NCBI GenBank assembly: GCA_910589415.1
Contig: OU342630.1
Location: 63,856,186-63,920,185 of the forward strand
Origin: Malachius bipustulatus
Taxonomy: Eukaryota > Arthropoda > Insecta > Coleoptera > Melyridae
Length of the DNA: 64,000 nt
Direction of reading: 5' to 3'
Positions 11,121 to 22,842 of the stretch are shown in pieces (within the stretch, counting starts at the first letter, position 1; every line of letters begins with the position of its first letter). The translations under genes were made by a program, and so were the position numbers. The notes under the pieces are model-generated. The model did no database searches, had not been told where the DNA came from, and was given only the letters and a program-made list of their open reading frames with translations.

Positions 11121-11574
11121 GCTGGAAGCAATGTTTCATCGTATTAAATGAGGCTCGAGCTTTATCTATTCCTGAACGGATTTCCCTTAGCTGATTCCAG
11201 TTAAAGTTAACGGTGGTTATAAGATATGTGTATGTTTCTACCTGTTCTATGTTTCGGTTGTTTACAGTAAGGATTTGGTACCTGGTTGTTTCTTGTTATA
11301 CACATGCATTTAGTTTTCGATGTATCAATTCGAAACCGCCTTGCTGCCTGTATGTTTTGCATAAGTCGTTGTTGTACTCGTAGTTCCTCACTGTTATTAT
11401 CAATGATTACCGTATCATCAGCGCGTTGTTAATTGTCTCGCCATTTAGTTTGATTCCCTCCGCTGCTTCATCCAAAGCTTCCCTAAAGATTTCTTCGGAA
11501 TATATGAACAAGAGAGGTGACAAGATGGAGCCCTGTCGTACTCCCTTTTTGATGCCAATTTTGTTGCCGATCGT

Positions 11575-12571
11575 ATTACCTACTTTTGCTATTGATATTG
11601 GTATTTTAACTAAATGTGAGAGATGGTCTATGTACTATGTGGTCCCAAACACTGAAGCCAGCGGGCTTATTGCATTTCTCACATTTAGATTTTCCTTGAT
11701 TATAAGAGCTCCGTTCCTTTGACAAGTCCGCTAACCTAGGTCAGGATCCCGGGGATGAGTGATCCCAAGACCGCATAGCGCGTTCGTGCGAGTGCTGGAC
11801 ACTCGAATATCACATGAGAAGCTGTCTCATCTTCTTCATTGCAGAGTCTACAAACTGGTTCTTCTCTGTATATCCCCAGCTTATGTAGGTGCACTCTTAG
11901 GTGGCAGTGTCCTGTGATTGTGTAGCTGTCGTACTCGCTGGTCTTGTAGCACTGCTAACTTCCCTGCGAGTCCGCACTGCTATGTGTTTCTACTTGCATT
12001 GGTTCCAGGGTGGTATGGCTTGGGGGCCTGCCACATCCTGTGAATCCATGCTAAGTTCTGAGGTTTCTCCTTGTGGAAGTCGCTCAGTTGTTTGTTTGGT
12101 TTCTTCTTTGGTTTCCATTCTGGTCCCACGAGAATTGGGGAAATAAAAAAAATGCGCCATAACCCCAATGACGCAGCAGGCTACATACAACGGGGTGCGC
12201 CAGGTTCCCCGAGGTTTGTCGCTAGTTGTCGAGCCCCACCTCGACCATGCATCCATTGGTGCGCACAATACCGTGGAGTTGGGGAGGTTTTTATAGTGTT
12301 CCTCATCCACGCGGACATCCTGTTAAGCCAAGCCCCCGTGCCATGACGCAAGTCACGACAGTGATGTACCTCAGGGGTCGTTGTGCCGCCTAGCGGTTTA
12401 CGGTTTGTGCCATGTTTTGTCAGAGCCTTGTTAGCCGTGGTACTCACAAGTGGTACCACGTTGCCCGGTTCCCACGGTCTTGGACGTAAGGTTGACTTGT
12501 CCACCACATGACTGGAATCGCCTATGCTTTGACCAGTTGTGAGTGGGCCTTAAGGACCATTACCTACTTTT
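11575..12571 (-). mobile_element. Internally deleted LINE copy with perfect 13-bp target duplication
   Basis: ATTACCTACTTTT is present at 11575-11587 and 12559-12571. Removing the 971 bp between them restores the RTE reverse transcriptase reading across the join (NQTAKVKVGN continuing to GIKKGVRQGS). On the minus strand the insert runs from a leader-like part (12558 to about 12140), through a short open frame beginning METKEETKQTTERL, to a frame at about 11930-11748 with TGHCHLRVHLHKLG and a zinc-knuckle-like C-X2-C-X8-H-X4-C motif (CRLCNEEDETASHVIFEC), ending GSLIPGILT stop. That tail is typical of the ORF2 C-terminus of Jockey/R1/LOA-type LINEs. The whole polymerase is missing, so this is a deletion derivative that keeps both ends. 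Confidence 0.7.
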
Positions 12572-13705
12572 ACTTTGGCAGTTTGGTTCCAGTAGAGACT
12601 GGCTGTTTTTCGAATATCTGTTGTTTGATGCAGTCAAACGCTGTGGAGAAATCAATAAAGCATAGATGGGCTGCATAGATGTTTCTGCATCGTTGGACGA
12701 GGACCTGCAAACTGAATATTGCCTCTCTGGTGCCTAGTGCATTGCGGAAACCAAACTGCGCTTCAGAGATGTTGATCTCGCATTTATTACATATTCGGTT
12801 GTGATGATTTTGGTAAACATCTTAGAATGACGAGACTTATCAGGCGGTGGTCTACGCAGTGTTTCGGTCTAGTCTTTTTTTTATAGCCACAAAATGTTGA
12901 CTGTAGCCACTCCCCAGGAGTTTTATCGCTGATGACATAAATGATGTTAAAAATCTTATCTTATGATGGAGGGGCTGTCGTCCCTCCTTGAAGGAATTTA
13001 GTCATAACGATTGCATTTGTCTGTTCGTTCGGCATCGAAAAGTTCCTTTACATATGTCTCCCACATGACCTTTTGCGTCCAATACGCTAGTATGTATTCT
13101 CTTGCGCCTCCGTTCATTTGTCATTTCTCTTACTCATTTATGCAGATTGTGGTAGTATCTCGTTTCATATTTCTCGATCTCATCGAATTTCCTCGACAAT
13201 CACAGCTCTCTCGTTTCTCTTATTTTTATTCGTATTTTGTTGTTGTGGTTTCTTCTTGCCACCCATCAGTCATCTACTTCTTCTTCCTAATTCGATCCTG
13301 CTTAAAAAATGTCGTATTGGTCTCTTCAATATCATTTTTGATTGAGGTCCCTCTCTCAGTAGCTGTTCAATGTTCCTGTACCTGTTGTTTTATATCAAGA
13401 TTGGGAATAAGCTTTCAGATGTATAGCAGTGTTTTGCGGTTTTTTTTGTCGGTGCGTTGGAGTTTAACATCAAAGTTCCATGCTAGTGAGACGTGGTCAG
13501 AACGAATTTTGGGCACTTCCAGGTACCTATAAGACCTGCGCGGTGGCAGCTTGAAAAAGGTGTTCGTTATTATTAGTAGTTGTTGTTCCTGGCAGAAATT
13601 TATCAAACGATCCCCTCGTTTATGTCTAGTTCCCAGCCCGAAGTTACCAACAATCTCCTTCTCAATCCCATTATCGACTTTACCAACTTCACCAATAATC
13701 CAGTG

Positions 13706-15044
13706 TCACTGAATCACTTGAAATAAACAAATTTTCAAATAATATCTAGTTTTTTTTAAACGTCTTTTATTGTTATTAAAGTGCCATAAAAGGAATTGCA
13801 AAAAGTATTTAACTATAATAATTACCTATGGATGTGTTTATTATATTTCTTGGAGAACTCTAACTGTTCTTTTTTTATCATTGTTGAGGCAGAGAAGTTT
13901 AATAAAATGCATTCAACCATCCTAGCTGGTTGTGATATTTTATGCCCATTTTTTTACCATCATTATTAGCTTTAGGCAAAAATGTCTGAGATATCATAAA
14001 ATAAGAATAATATGAGATTATAAACTAAACTAACTTATAGGACTATTTCATTATTTATTATATCTTCTTAGAAAGTTTAGCTAGAGTTAAAAAAATCATC
14101 AAAATAAAGATTTAATGCTTTCTCAGACTCAGTGGGTACATTGAATGGTCTCTTACAGTTTCACTTACTGTTTATTGGCCAAGCTCAAGTATAGTATATG
14201 ATGTAATTCAAAATTTATGTCGTTTTTGATCTCACATACCTACCTATAAGTTGAATGGGAGAAGGTGTAGTTTTCGATGAAAGTACATTAAACTAAAACG
14301 AGAAACGATAAAATATCCTTGTTATATTTTATTCTCACGGTGTGGGTATTGGTATAGGTATATCGTTGAAAAATATATGTATCATTCGTGTTGTAAAATA
14401 CTGTACACTAATTTGTAGCCTACAATAGTTTGTTATGGAAGAACTTGTACCTAGGTCAAATTTACATAAATTTTACATAATTTTTTAAACCTCTAAAGTA
14501 TATCTACAAGAATCCGCTTTTAAATGGCTTATACTTATAATACTTCCTCTCCTCAAACGAGTTGGGTTGGTGTGCAAAAGTGTTATCAAGAAATGTACAT
14601 TTAAGTTGTTTATTGAGTCTCAATTTATTGCCTTGACATTGCTGTTATGTTAAAAGTACAAGTAATGGTTTATAAAATTGGATAGGATTTATACAGCGTG
14701 ACCAACATAACATAACATAAATATAACTCGTACATACCTACATAATATAACATGAATGTTTCAGTTTATTTTGTCTTATTTCTTATTACTATTAAGTAAC
14801 TTACTTTAAACTGAATTTCGCTTTAGTTCTGGAAAACAGTTTGAATGGTCAGAAATTTGATCCTATCACAACAACCATCACACCCACATCAAAGTTGAGT
14901 TATTCAATTTGACCATGGCCACTTTTAAAATTCGTGGGGTTACGCCATAGAAGTCATAATATTATTGGCGGTGTGATATTAATTAATTCAAAGTTTATGC
15001 GTTTGTTTTTTCTTCAAGTCTACAGTCTTACCTACCTACCTAAT
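13706..15044. other. Intron 1 segment, nothing recognised
   Basis: AT-rich, with no coding region, repeat unit or RNA gene that I can support. It contains short AAC ATA repeats near 14705-14755. Confidence 0.5.
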
Positions 15045-15200
15045 TTTACAGTTTTGCATCAAACTCAAACCTGAAGCATTTATCTTTCAATTTGACGGCA
15101 TCGCGTGCAAATGTCTCATCATACACGTGGAGAACTTCAGCAGGATTTTCATTGCCGAGTTTGGCGAGCACCAGCACGGTAGCTGCTGGTGCCTTGCTGT
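15045..15200 (-). pseudogene. Possible mariner-type transposase N-terminal (HTH) remnant
   Basis: On the minus strand a frame of about 50 codons reads KAPAATVLVLAKLGNENPAE followed by VLHVYDETFARDAVKLK. The pattern KLG-x4-AE-x2-x3-Y-x3-F/A-D-A resembles the first helix-turn-helix of mariner transposases. No downstream catalytic domain was found and no inverted repeats were located. The call is tentative. Confidence 0.3.
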
Positions 15201-18200
15201 GACATGCAAGGCTTTTGCATCTTTCAGAGATAGTTTTTCCTGTTTGTCTTTTATTAGACCTTTGACCCTAATTTGTATTCATGTGATGTATTTAATGAGA
15301 GACTTCAGTGTCAGCTTTATAGTATGGTTATTACTAGCAGAGTCATGTTACATAGCAGAGAGGATCTTTAATCCCATCATTTTTTTTTTGAACAATTCTA
15401 GGGTTTTAATGGGAATTTCAAGGCAAGATGAATAAATCGCTTCTTGTTGCCTTTATTCATGATGAAGCTGTCTTGCTATATGGTCTCCTCATTTTATTGA
15501 TGCGTTTTTAAGGGATTTTTGATTTTCCACCCTCTTCAAAAAAGCGTTTTTTACTCATATCAATATTTTCGAAAATAAGCTGGTAAAACTTGAAGAACAA
15601 ATTCACCCCCTAAAATCAAGATGGCGGGAAACGCACAAGGGGTTTTCAAAATTTCAGCTTGTTCCGGAAAATTTCGATTTTCCTGACATGAGGGACTTTT
15701 TATACAGTCGCCAGTGATTGAATACCTACCCTCCTGTAATCTTATGATCAAATCAGTTTCGCCTGCATGCTGTATCAAATATGCGATAAAATCGGCTCTA
15801 ATAAATAAAACAACAAACTTGAAATCAATGTAATTTATAAACATTTTTCATCATGAAGCTGTACTTTCTTCACCAACCTTATACTAGGACAAGTAAATGT
15901 CGAATGTTCTCAAAGAATTTTTTGTCATCTGTCTCACTACAAGCACAGCACTTACTGACCATGTTTGTGGTTAAACTTGAACCCGGTGACAAAGAACACA
16001 CTCTTCAGGTTTCAGTACCGCAAATTTATTTGCGAAAAACAACACTTTATCTGCAATTCATCTCTAATACACAGCTTCGATAATATTCGGATGCTTGTTG
16101 GTGTTGACGAGAATTCACGTGAAATCGAAATCACCATGTCGTAGACGAACTGGTCTGCATTTCGTCGTGTTCATTGTCACTTTAATTAATGTCGCAGAAT
16201 TGTCGTTTTTATGTTCTTCTCCGAAAAACTCATGAGTTCGATGCTAAAACCACGATGTTTGGAAACCAATAATATTTGAATTTAGGGCTAGAAGTAACAG
16301 TAGCGCCGCGCGGCGGCCGCGATGACCATTATCTGCCTACATCGTGCTACCTACTTGTAGCTACAAATGAGCTTTGAAACAAAAATTAATAGACCAAAAT
16401 CTTGTAAACTCGCCAATAATCAAATCATTTCCAAATTTATTGGTGAAATATTGCTGTTCGTATGCTATGCACGTTAAATTTTACGAAATTATTGTAAGTA
16501 GGTCTAGTCACTGCCAAGGGAAGAGAATACCTCGTGAATCCGTAAAGACGGCTTCAACATTCAATATAAGACGCCGAAGTATACTTAAGCCGTCTTGTCC
16601 CAGGCGACGTATAAGCGTCGTACAAGCTTACCTCACCTTTGCAGACCTGGAACCTGGAAAGCTGACAACTCGGCTTACAAGAATCATGAATCCAGTCTTA
16701 AATTTTCTGCGAGCGTTACTTTCACGCTTTTGTGGTTGACGGGCCTCAAAACTAGCCATGGAGGGGGCCAAATGCTGGTGTCTTATGACAGAAAGAGGCG
16801 CAAGTTTTGAGTTTAAGCCTGCAAAGCTCTCAAGTAAAACAAATTCAAGAGTAGAGGTCGAGAACTGCACAAAGAAGATACCCGAGTAAAAATCGCAAAA
16901 GAAAATGTCTACAAGGAAAATGAAGAAAAGTCAATGTTAGACGAAAACGAATAAGGAAACAGACCAGATGCTCTGTTTGTTCTGCATGATACGTAAATGA
17001 TCTAACGTTACTTCGTTTTATTTATTAATTATTGTGTAGCATTTGTAGAATTAAAAACGTCTTCTAACCGAAGGTTAGTTCGTCACATAAGTCATAAAAA
17101 GCGCGCGTCTTGTTTCAGCGTGTTCTTACGCGAGCATTCTGTTTAATTAATTTTTATTCTTTTGAGATTCTGAATTGTCAGGTTTTCGTCTGACGCTAGT
17201 CAAGAGCTACTGAGCTAACGACAAACCAGTGCAAGAGTTTTGGAAAGGCTGCTACTTTTAGAGGGTACTATATTTTAGCCATAGAAAGCCATAGAACTCC
17301 ACACGCTTTCAAAGTTTTCGAGAAAAATATCTGAAAAACCCTTTTATGTTTTTATGACAAAAACTGCATGTCAATTAATTAATTTACAATAATAGTGAAT
17401 GGTTTCATGTATAAGACAAGGAACCGACAAGGAACATTAATACTTTAGTGGCGTAGTGGCGTAGAAAAGATAGTTATTTAATTTTGAATTTTAATGTTCC
17501 TGAATAATATTCTATTGAGAGGAATTAGAGTTTTATAGCACTCATTAACTTGTCGGGTTTCTTCTGACTCAACTTCCAGGGGAATAAAAAAGGTTTTGAA
17601 GTACTTACAGGATCTTTGGCAGCTTGTCAGCGTCTGTAATTAGAATACCTTCCACCTCGAGCTATTTCACAGACTGGAAACATTTATCTGAACTGGGCAG
17701 TTTGTTTCTCTCTGATGATCAGGAATTATTTCACCCAAAAAACTGGAGATGGTGGCATAACAGACACTCCAATTCGAATAACGTAAACCCAAGTGTGACA
17801 GTACTTAGGCATTTATTTAAATCGCGGCCGATTATTATTATTATTGTTCATTTATGATGAAAGGCCGGGTGCGTAGATAGATAGATAGGTACATGGATAT
17901 AGGTACTCAAAGCACGAGGTGTGTGGACATGAGCGTGTATTTAAAACTCGACAGCTGATTATTATAATAATTATTAGACACAGTTACTGTCCATGCTTGA
18001 GGTAATTAAATCGCTTTAATTACAGAAACGACTCACTTGGCGATAATTTATCATTGCAAATTTTATAAGGAATAGTTCTCGAGCGATGGCGTCGCAAAAT
18101 TGGCTGATGTCACTATTATTATTATTTGCACGTAATTAAATCAGGTTCGATAGATAAAAACGTATTTTTAGGTATTTGAGAAGACAAAGATAAGATATAC

Positions 18201-18793
18201 CCCTGCTTAATAGGGAAATTTGGGTGGACGTGGTCCACGTAGACGTCCTCGCTCATCATGCATTCTCGGTGTTCTCTCCGTGTCTCTGTACCGTGACGTC
18301 ATAATTCACGAATCACCGTATCCTTTTACTGTCATGCGCTTCTCTGAACCAATAGGGAGATAGCGTCTCGTTCCTTCTCTCTCATTCAACGAGATCTCAT
18401 CATTATTGCGCCTGATCCTTCTCTATAACATTTTCACCCGTATTAGGTCCACTGTTTACTTGTTAAACGGGATCTACAAATTTACAGAGTCGTATGCAGA
18501 GCTCAATATTCTAGATACAGCTATAGATACAGTTATATAGATATAAAGTTTATTTAAACAACTGACTGGCATCATACCAGTTTGCCCTAGGACACAGTAT
18601 ACAAAATATTACTTAAAAAATAAAATAAAATTATTAAGTGAAAATTATTACAAAAAAATTAATGTTGAAAAAATTATTTATTAAAAAAAACTAGAGGGTA
18701 TTAATATATTTTATTAATTGAAACAGCTGTTATTATTAATGAAAACGAAATTTTCTCGCGTTAATTCTCTAATGACGACGAGTCGTTACAATA
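15201..18793. other. Intron 1 segment without a gene
   Basis: No convincing coding region. A GC-rich patch (GCCGCGCGGCGGCCGCG) lies at about 16304-16321. An imperfect hairpin has arms AAGACGGCTT (16545-16554) and AAGCCGTCTT (16587-16596). A GATA microsatellite is at about 17875-17888. On the minus strand at about 17610-17635 a 25-nt stretch is bounded by AG and GTAAGT, but it is too short to call an exon. Confidence 0.5.
18228..18301. promoter_or_regulatory. Clustered palindromic sites (ACGTGG-T-CCACGT and TGACGTCA)
   Basis: A 13-bp perfect palindrome with one central base (18228-18240) and a perfect CRE-type octamer TGACGTCA (18294-18301) lie 53 bp apart in a less AT-rich stretch. CREB/ATF factors bind the octamer in animals. 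An enhancer role inside intron 1 is only a possibility. Confidence 0.3.
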
Positions 18794-19650
18794 TACAGGG
18801 TGGTCCAACTTAAAACGTCAGGACTTTACCAAACGGTAGATAACGTTAAAATAATGCCAGTTTCTCTAGTACACTTATAGCCGGGAAAGCTTTCTTTCCA
18901 AGATACAGGGCGTTGAAGTTTTGGGAAAAAAATAATGTTTTGCGAATATTGTCAAAACGGCTGTTTTAAAAAAATTGAAATATGGCACGTAGCATGAGCT
19001 AAGTATCTTTCATGATTTACGGCTTATGGTGATAAATTGCGAAAACCAGCGGCGGAGATATGGGTGTGTCATCGCCCCTTTTCAAAAAAAAAATTGACGC
19101 CACTGACTCTATGGCAAATTTAATAATACTATTCAATGCCCCATGCTTTTTAAAACAAAAAAGTACTCTCTAATTTTTTCACAAGGCGCACCGTTTTCGA
19201 GATAATTCAGGTTTTCTTAGGTAATATCCGTAGCCATTTTAAGAATAACAGACAAATTCTAATCAAATAACTTTTACTTAAATAATTAAATAACAGAAAT
19301 AAACAGCACCTAACTAATGTAACAATTGTCAGTAACCATAGAGTCAGTGGCGTCAATTTTTTTTTTAAGGGGCGATGACACACCTATATCTCCGCCGCTG
19401 GTTTTCGCAATTTATCACCATAAGCCGTAAATCATGAAAGATACGTAGCTTATGCTGCGTGCCAATTTTCAATTTTTTTAAAGCAGCCCATTTGACAATA
19501 TTCACAAAACATTGCTTTACCAAAACTTCAACGCCCTGTATCTTGAAAAGGAAGCTTTCCCGGCTATAAGTGTATTAGAGAAACTGGCATTATTTTAACG
19601 TTATCTATCGTTTGGTAAAGTCCTGACGTTTTAAGTTGGACCACCCTGTA
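18794..19650. mobile_element. Palindromic foldback element, family A, copy 1
   Basis: TACAGGGTGGTCCAACTTAA at 18794 has its reverse complement ending at 19650, and the two arms (each over 300 bp) match closely to a centre near 19220. TA flanks both ends, as for Tc1/mariner-type elements. No coding capacity. A second copy of the same sequence lies at 41845-42566. Confidence 0.85.
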
Positions 19651-21084
19651 TAACATCAATTATTGCTCCCCGGCTCCCGGGAAGGGAAATTTTCTGGGAA
19701 AACCCCCACGACCGCAGAACTTTCTGACGCTCCCATTACACATAAACCCTCTACTCTCTACTCTTTTAAAAATGAATACATAATAAAAATAATAATAATA
19801 ATAATAAAATACCTACCTAGAATTTTAGTTTTTATAGTATCTACAGAATGTATCTCCTATTACATGAAGTAAAAGCAAAGATGTGTGGATTGGATAATGA
19901 AGCTTAATGGTCTTTTTCTGTTCTTTTAAGACTCGTCAACAATCAGGAAATTATTACTAGGTATACTGCTCAGGAACGAGAAAAAATTACACAGTGTATC
20001 CAATATCCATGGTCGTAATATCATAATGATAGGTCATATAGTAAATTTTAATAACAATTTATTATACGTATAGGTAATACTCTTATATAATTTCTTGAGA
20101 ATTTATTACTAATCTGCATTTTTATTAAATGTATTTAAGTATTTTGGTTTCCGTTTTCCTGAAGGTTACGATATAAATATATTAGTAGGTATATGTTTTT
20201 TTAAACAAGGAAATGGAATAAAACACTTTAGTTTGATTATTACTTTTTAATGTTTGTTAAAACATTAATAAAAGATACAAGACAATATAATTGAAGGTAT
20301 ATGTACATACGTTTTCATTATTAACACCTGAACGCTGAACGATACTTTTCAATCTAGAAAGATGTAAACTAATTAAAAACGCGATTGGCTCACTAGTCCA
20401 TAAAGTAACATACCTAATTATTGCTCTGTGATTAAGTTCCATGCTTTATTATTACTTCGGAGAAGTTGTGCAGGCACTAAATTTTTTATGAGGCTTTGAT
20501 AAACATTTGCTTAAGCCGGCTTTACAAAACAATGTAATTTCAAAAATGTATACGTGCAGATTATAATATTATGGTAGGTACTTTAGATAAATAAAATCCT
20601 CTTACCTATACAAAACACAATAGTATTAGTTCATTAGTTTGTTATTATAACAATGAGTGTTAGGTGTTTTTGCAATTTATCTTTCCTCCCAACCACTGTC
20701 AACAATCAAATCTGTAAGAAGGGATATAATATGATAATTAGATAACGCGTGGTAGGTATTGTATAAACATGACATACTATTTTAATAATCTCATTATCTC
20801 TCTAAATTTATTCTTTTATTCCTTTAAAATACCTCACAATTAATAATTATTGTCTTAATTTTTATTTGATTATTTACTATTTGCGAGACGTTCTTCTCCC
20901 CGGTTGATACTGGAGGTAGGATCTTTCAAAGATTATCTCCCTAAATTTATTCTTTTATTCCTTTAATACCTCACCTTACTATTGCAATAGGTACCTTACC
21001 AGATTAAGATGATGCAGTAGATGAACTCGTAGTTGAACGGTAATTAGTTGTTTCTCAAATATCAAACAAGGCAGTCAGGCGAAG
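19651..21084. other. Intron 1 segment with a 37-bp direct repeat
   Basis: No gene. The sequence CTAAATTTATTCTTTTATTC with its flanks occurs at about 20805-20842 and again at about 20937-20974, 132 bp apart. A TAA-type microsatellite lies at 19787-19808. Confidence 0.5.
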
Positions 21085-21111
21085 AGCAGTTCAATTGAAA
21101 ATTGAACTGCT
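21085..21111. repeat. Perfect 12-bp hairpin with 3-base loop
   Basis: AGCAGTTCAATT (21085-21096) is followed by GAA and its exact reverse complement (21100-21111). The role is unknown; it is not followed by a T run that would suggest a Pol III terminator. Confidence 0.7.
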
Positions 21112-21472
21112 AAAACGGCGGCATTCACAAGATAGAATTGGTTTAAAGAGTCTCTTGAAGCAGCGTCTGATTCTGGAAATTGAAAAACTCTGGGAGTTGA
21201 TATTAATCTGGTGATTATTAATGGGAAAACACTCTGGTTTAATTAACCGATATAGCAAACTATTTTGTTGCAGATACTGCAGACAATTAGATAATTGCGT
21301 CGATAAACAACTATGGCGTCGATCATTTATTCTGAAACGTAATTCAGGCGAGAACCACAAAATGTGGAGTTTATTAATTCGTGAAGAAAAACGCAAGGTG
21401 CTTCGCAACTTCTTTAAAAGGTGATAGGCACAGGCAAGGTCTTTTCAGGTATACGATAGCAAGATATTATAC

Positions 21473-21643
21473 GGGTGGGCTTTTCTGCGTTTTTTAATTC
21501 TTCATTCAAGACGTTTTCCCGCCCCCGACCAGCTTTGTTCTCGCCCGATGCCTTTCTTTCTATAACCGTCGAGCTTCCGCTTTCTAGTCTCGCGTCGTGG
21601 TCCTTCAGCCAATCCGCGAAGCTATTTGCCAACTTCCGTACAT
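21473..21643 (-). pseudogene. Candidate minus-strand exon, unidentified
   Basis: A 171-nt minus-strand stretch between a possible acceptor (AAACACAG) and a possible donor (GTATAA), in phase 1 at both sides. It encodes DVRKLANSFADWLKDHDARL and then a charged, serine- and glycine-rich run ending ELKNAEKPT. The amino acid composition and lower A+T look coding. The acceptor lacks a pyrimidine tract, and no partner exon was found. It could belong to a gene nested in intron 1 or be a decayed fragment. Confidence 0.25.
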
Positions 21644-21738
21644 CTGTGTTTACAATTTTTGAATTTTTCAATTACCTACAATCTGTGAATTTACACACAA
21701 TATTTTTAGTAAAAAGGTCGTTGAGACTTTTACCTTGA

Positions 21739-22740
21739 GAAAATCATCTCTTTTCGCCTTTTTTAATAATATAAGATATTTATTTTGTAAAGATACTACT
21801 TTAACACACTAAACGCATTACGAGTTTACTCAACTTTTTTATAAAGGAATTTGAAAAAAACAAAACCAATGGGTGGTTAAAAATTATCAAACGCTGGTAA
21901 TCTAATTCTGCATATATTATGAATTGTTTTTGTGGCAGGGGGGGGGGGAAGATTTTTCTAAAATTGTTTTAAGATGTCATCAAACACGTAACAAATGAAT
22001 GTAAATTTTGAAAGGTTTTAAAAAGTCAAGTTACAACGACGTTACCCAGTGCCAGCCAGTTACATATTCATCGGCGAAGTTGAAAAATGGGTGAATCTAG
22101 AAACTGTGGTCTAGGTCGGCAGATTTGAAAGCGAAAGTCGACATGTTCGTGATTGCATTTAGGATCATTATTGCAGCAATCGATTCGTATGTGCCTGAAT
22201 TCCACGAACAAAATAATACATGACGTGAATGAAGGCAAACGTCGTGGATTATATAAATACCTCTGAGCATAAAATAGGCAATACCCAGTCATCTCTGCTA
22301 GACAATAGGCTAATATAAAGAATCCATGAGAAAATAATATTCATAGCCACGGACTCTCGAGTTAGGTAACTAACGAGCATTTCATATTCATTTCATTCAT
22401 TCCACATAAATCGAGCTTGTACCATTATTTATAAAAATATATTTAATTTCGTAAGACTTGATCAATTTATCATCGTTTATTCGTTTGGGTTTAGTAACAC
22501 GGCTACAAACAGTTTTTGACGTCATTATGGTAGAAATTCTAGCAGTATTTTAAAAAAGCTGTCCAAATTTTTGAGCTTAAATTGGCCTCTACAGGCAGTC
22601 CTAACAGGCCACGAAATGGGATATAAAGTATTTGAGTTGGGGGTTGTCTCTGTGTGAGAATTATTATTGTAGTTAAATTAGAAGGATTCCAGGTGAGAAC
22701 AGAAAAAATTAATCTCTTTTGCACCCCTGGACATGAATGA
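21739..22740. other. Intron 1 segment, nothing recognised
   Basis: AT-rich sequence with a G9 run at about 21940. No coding region, RNA gene or repeat supported. Confidence 0.5.
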
Positions 22741-22754
22741 TGGACCAGGACCAC

Positions 22755-22842
22755 CTCGTACAAGTGCGTTCATATAATTCAAATATTGGAAGAATGCTGA
22801 GAGTACCTCAGGGATCGTTACTTAGTCCTCTACAATTCTTTT
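22755..22842 (+). pseudogene. Tiny non-LTR reverse transcriptase remnant
   Basis: The + strand reads SYNSNIGRMLRVPQGSLLSP LQF, which contains the RT motif VPQGSLLSPL (normally followed by LF). No flanking RT motifs remain. It is a short decayed piece of a LINE different from those at 10440 and 33658. Confidence 0.4.

Larger units (their letters stand above)
10440..13705 (-). mobile_element. Broken RTE-type LINE, minus strand, with two nested insertions
   Basis: Read 5' to 3' on the minus strand, the parts are in the usual order. At about 13700-13420 there is an endonuclease piece with FKLPPRRSYRYLEVPK and a later SDHVSLAW-like segment. At 12850-12560 an RT piece reads EAQFGFRNALGTREAIFS and AHLCFIDFSTAFD. 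At 11574-11400 a further RT piece reads KKGVRQGSILSPLLFIYSEE, and the catalytic ADDT at about 11405 is reached after a frameshift. At 10750-10484 the C-terminus reads YRRILQITWTDRKTNAEVV and ends with VRKG. Many frameshifts and internal losses make it dead. The endonuclease type is that of RTE/BovB-like elements (the craniofacial development protein 2-like family). The 5' end is truncated within the endonuclease. It is interrupted by a SINE at 10871-11109 and an internally deleted LINE at 11588-12558. Confidence 0.8.

Noticed and set aside
11901..12507. Several overlapping open frames of 62 to 108 codons
   Set aside because: They lie in the internally deleted LINE; only the minus-strand zinc-knuckle frame has a recognisable motif.
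17610..17635. 25-nt minus-strand stretch between AG and GTAAGTAC
   Set aside because: A good donor but no partner exon, and the size is below what sequence alone can support.
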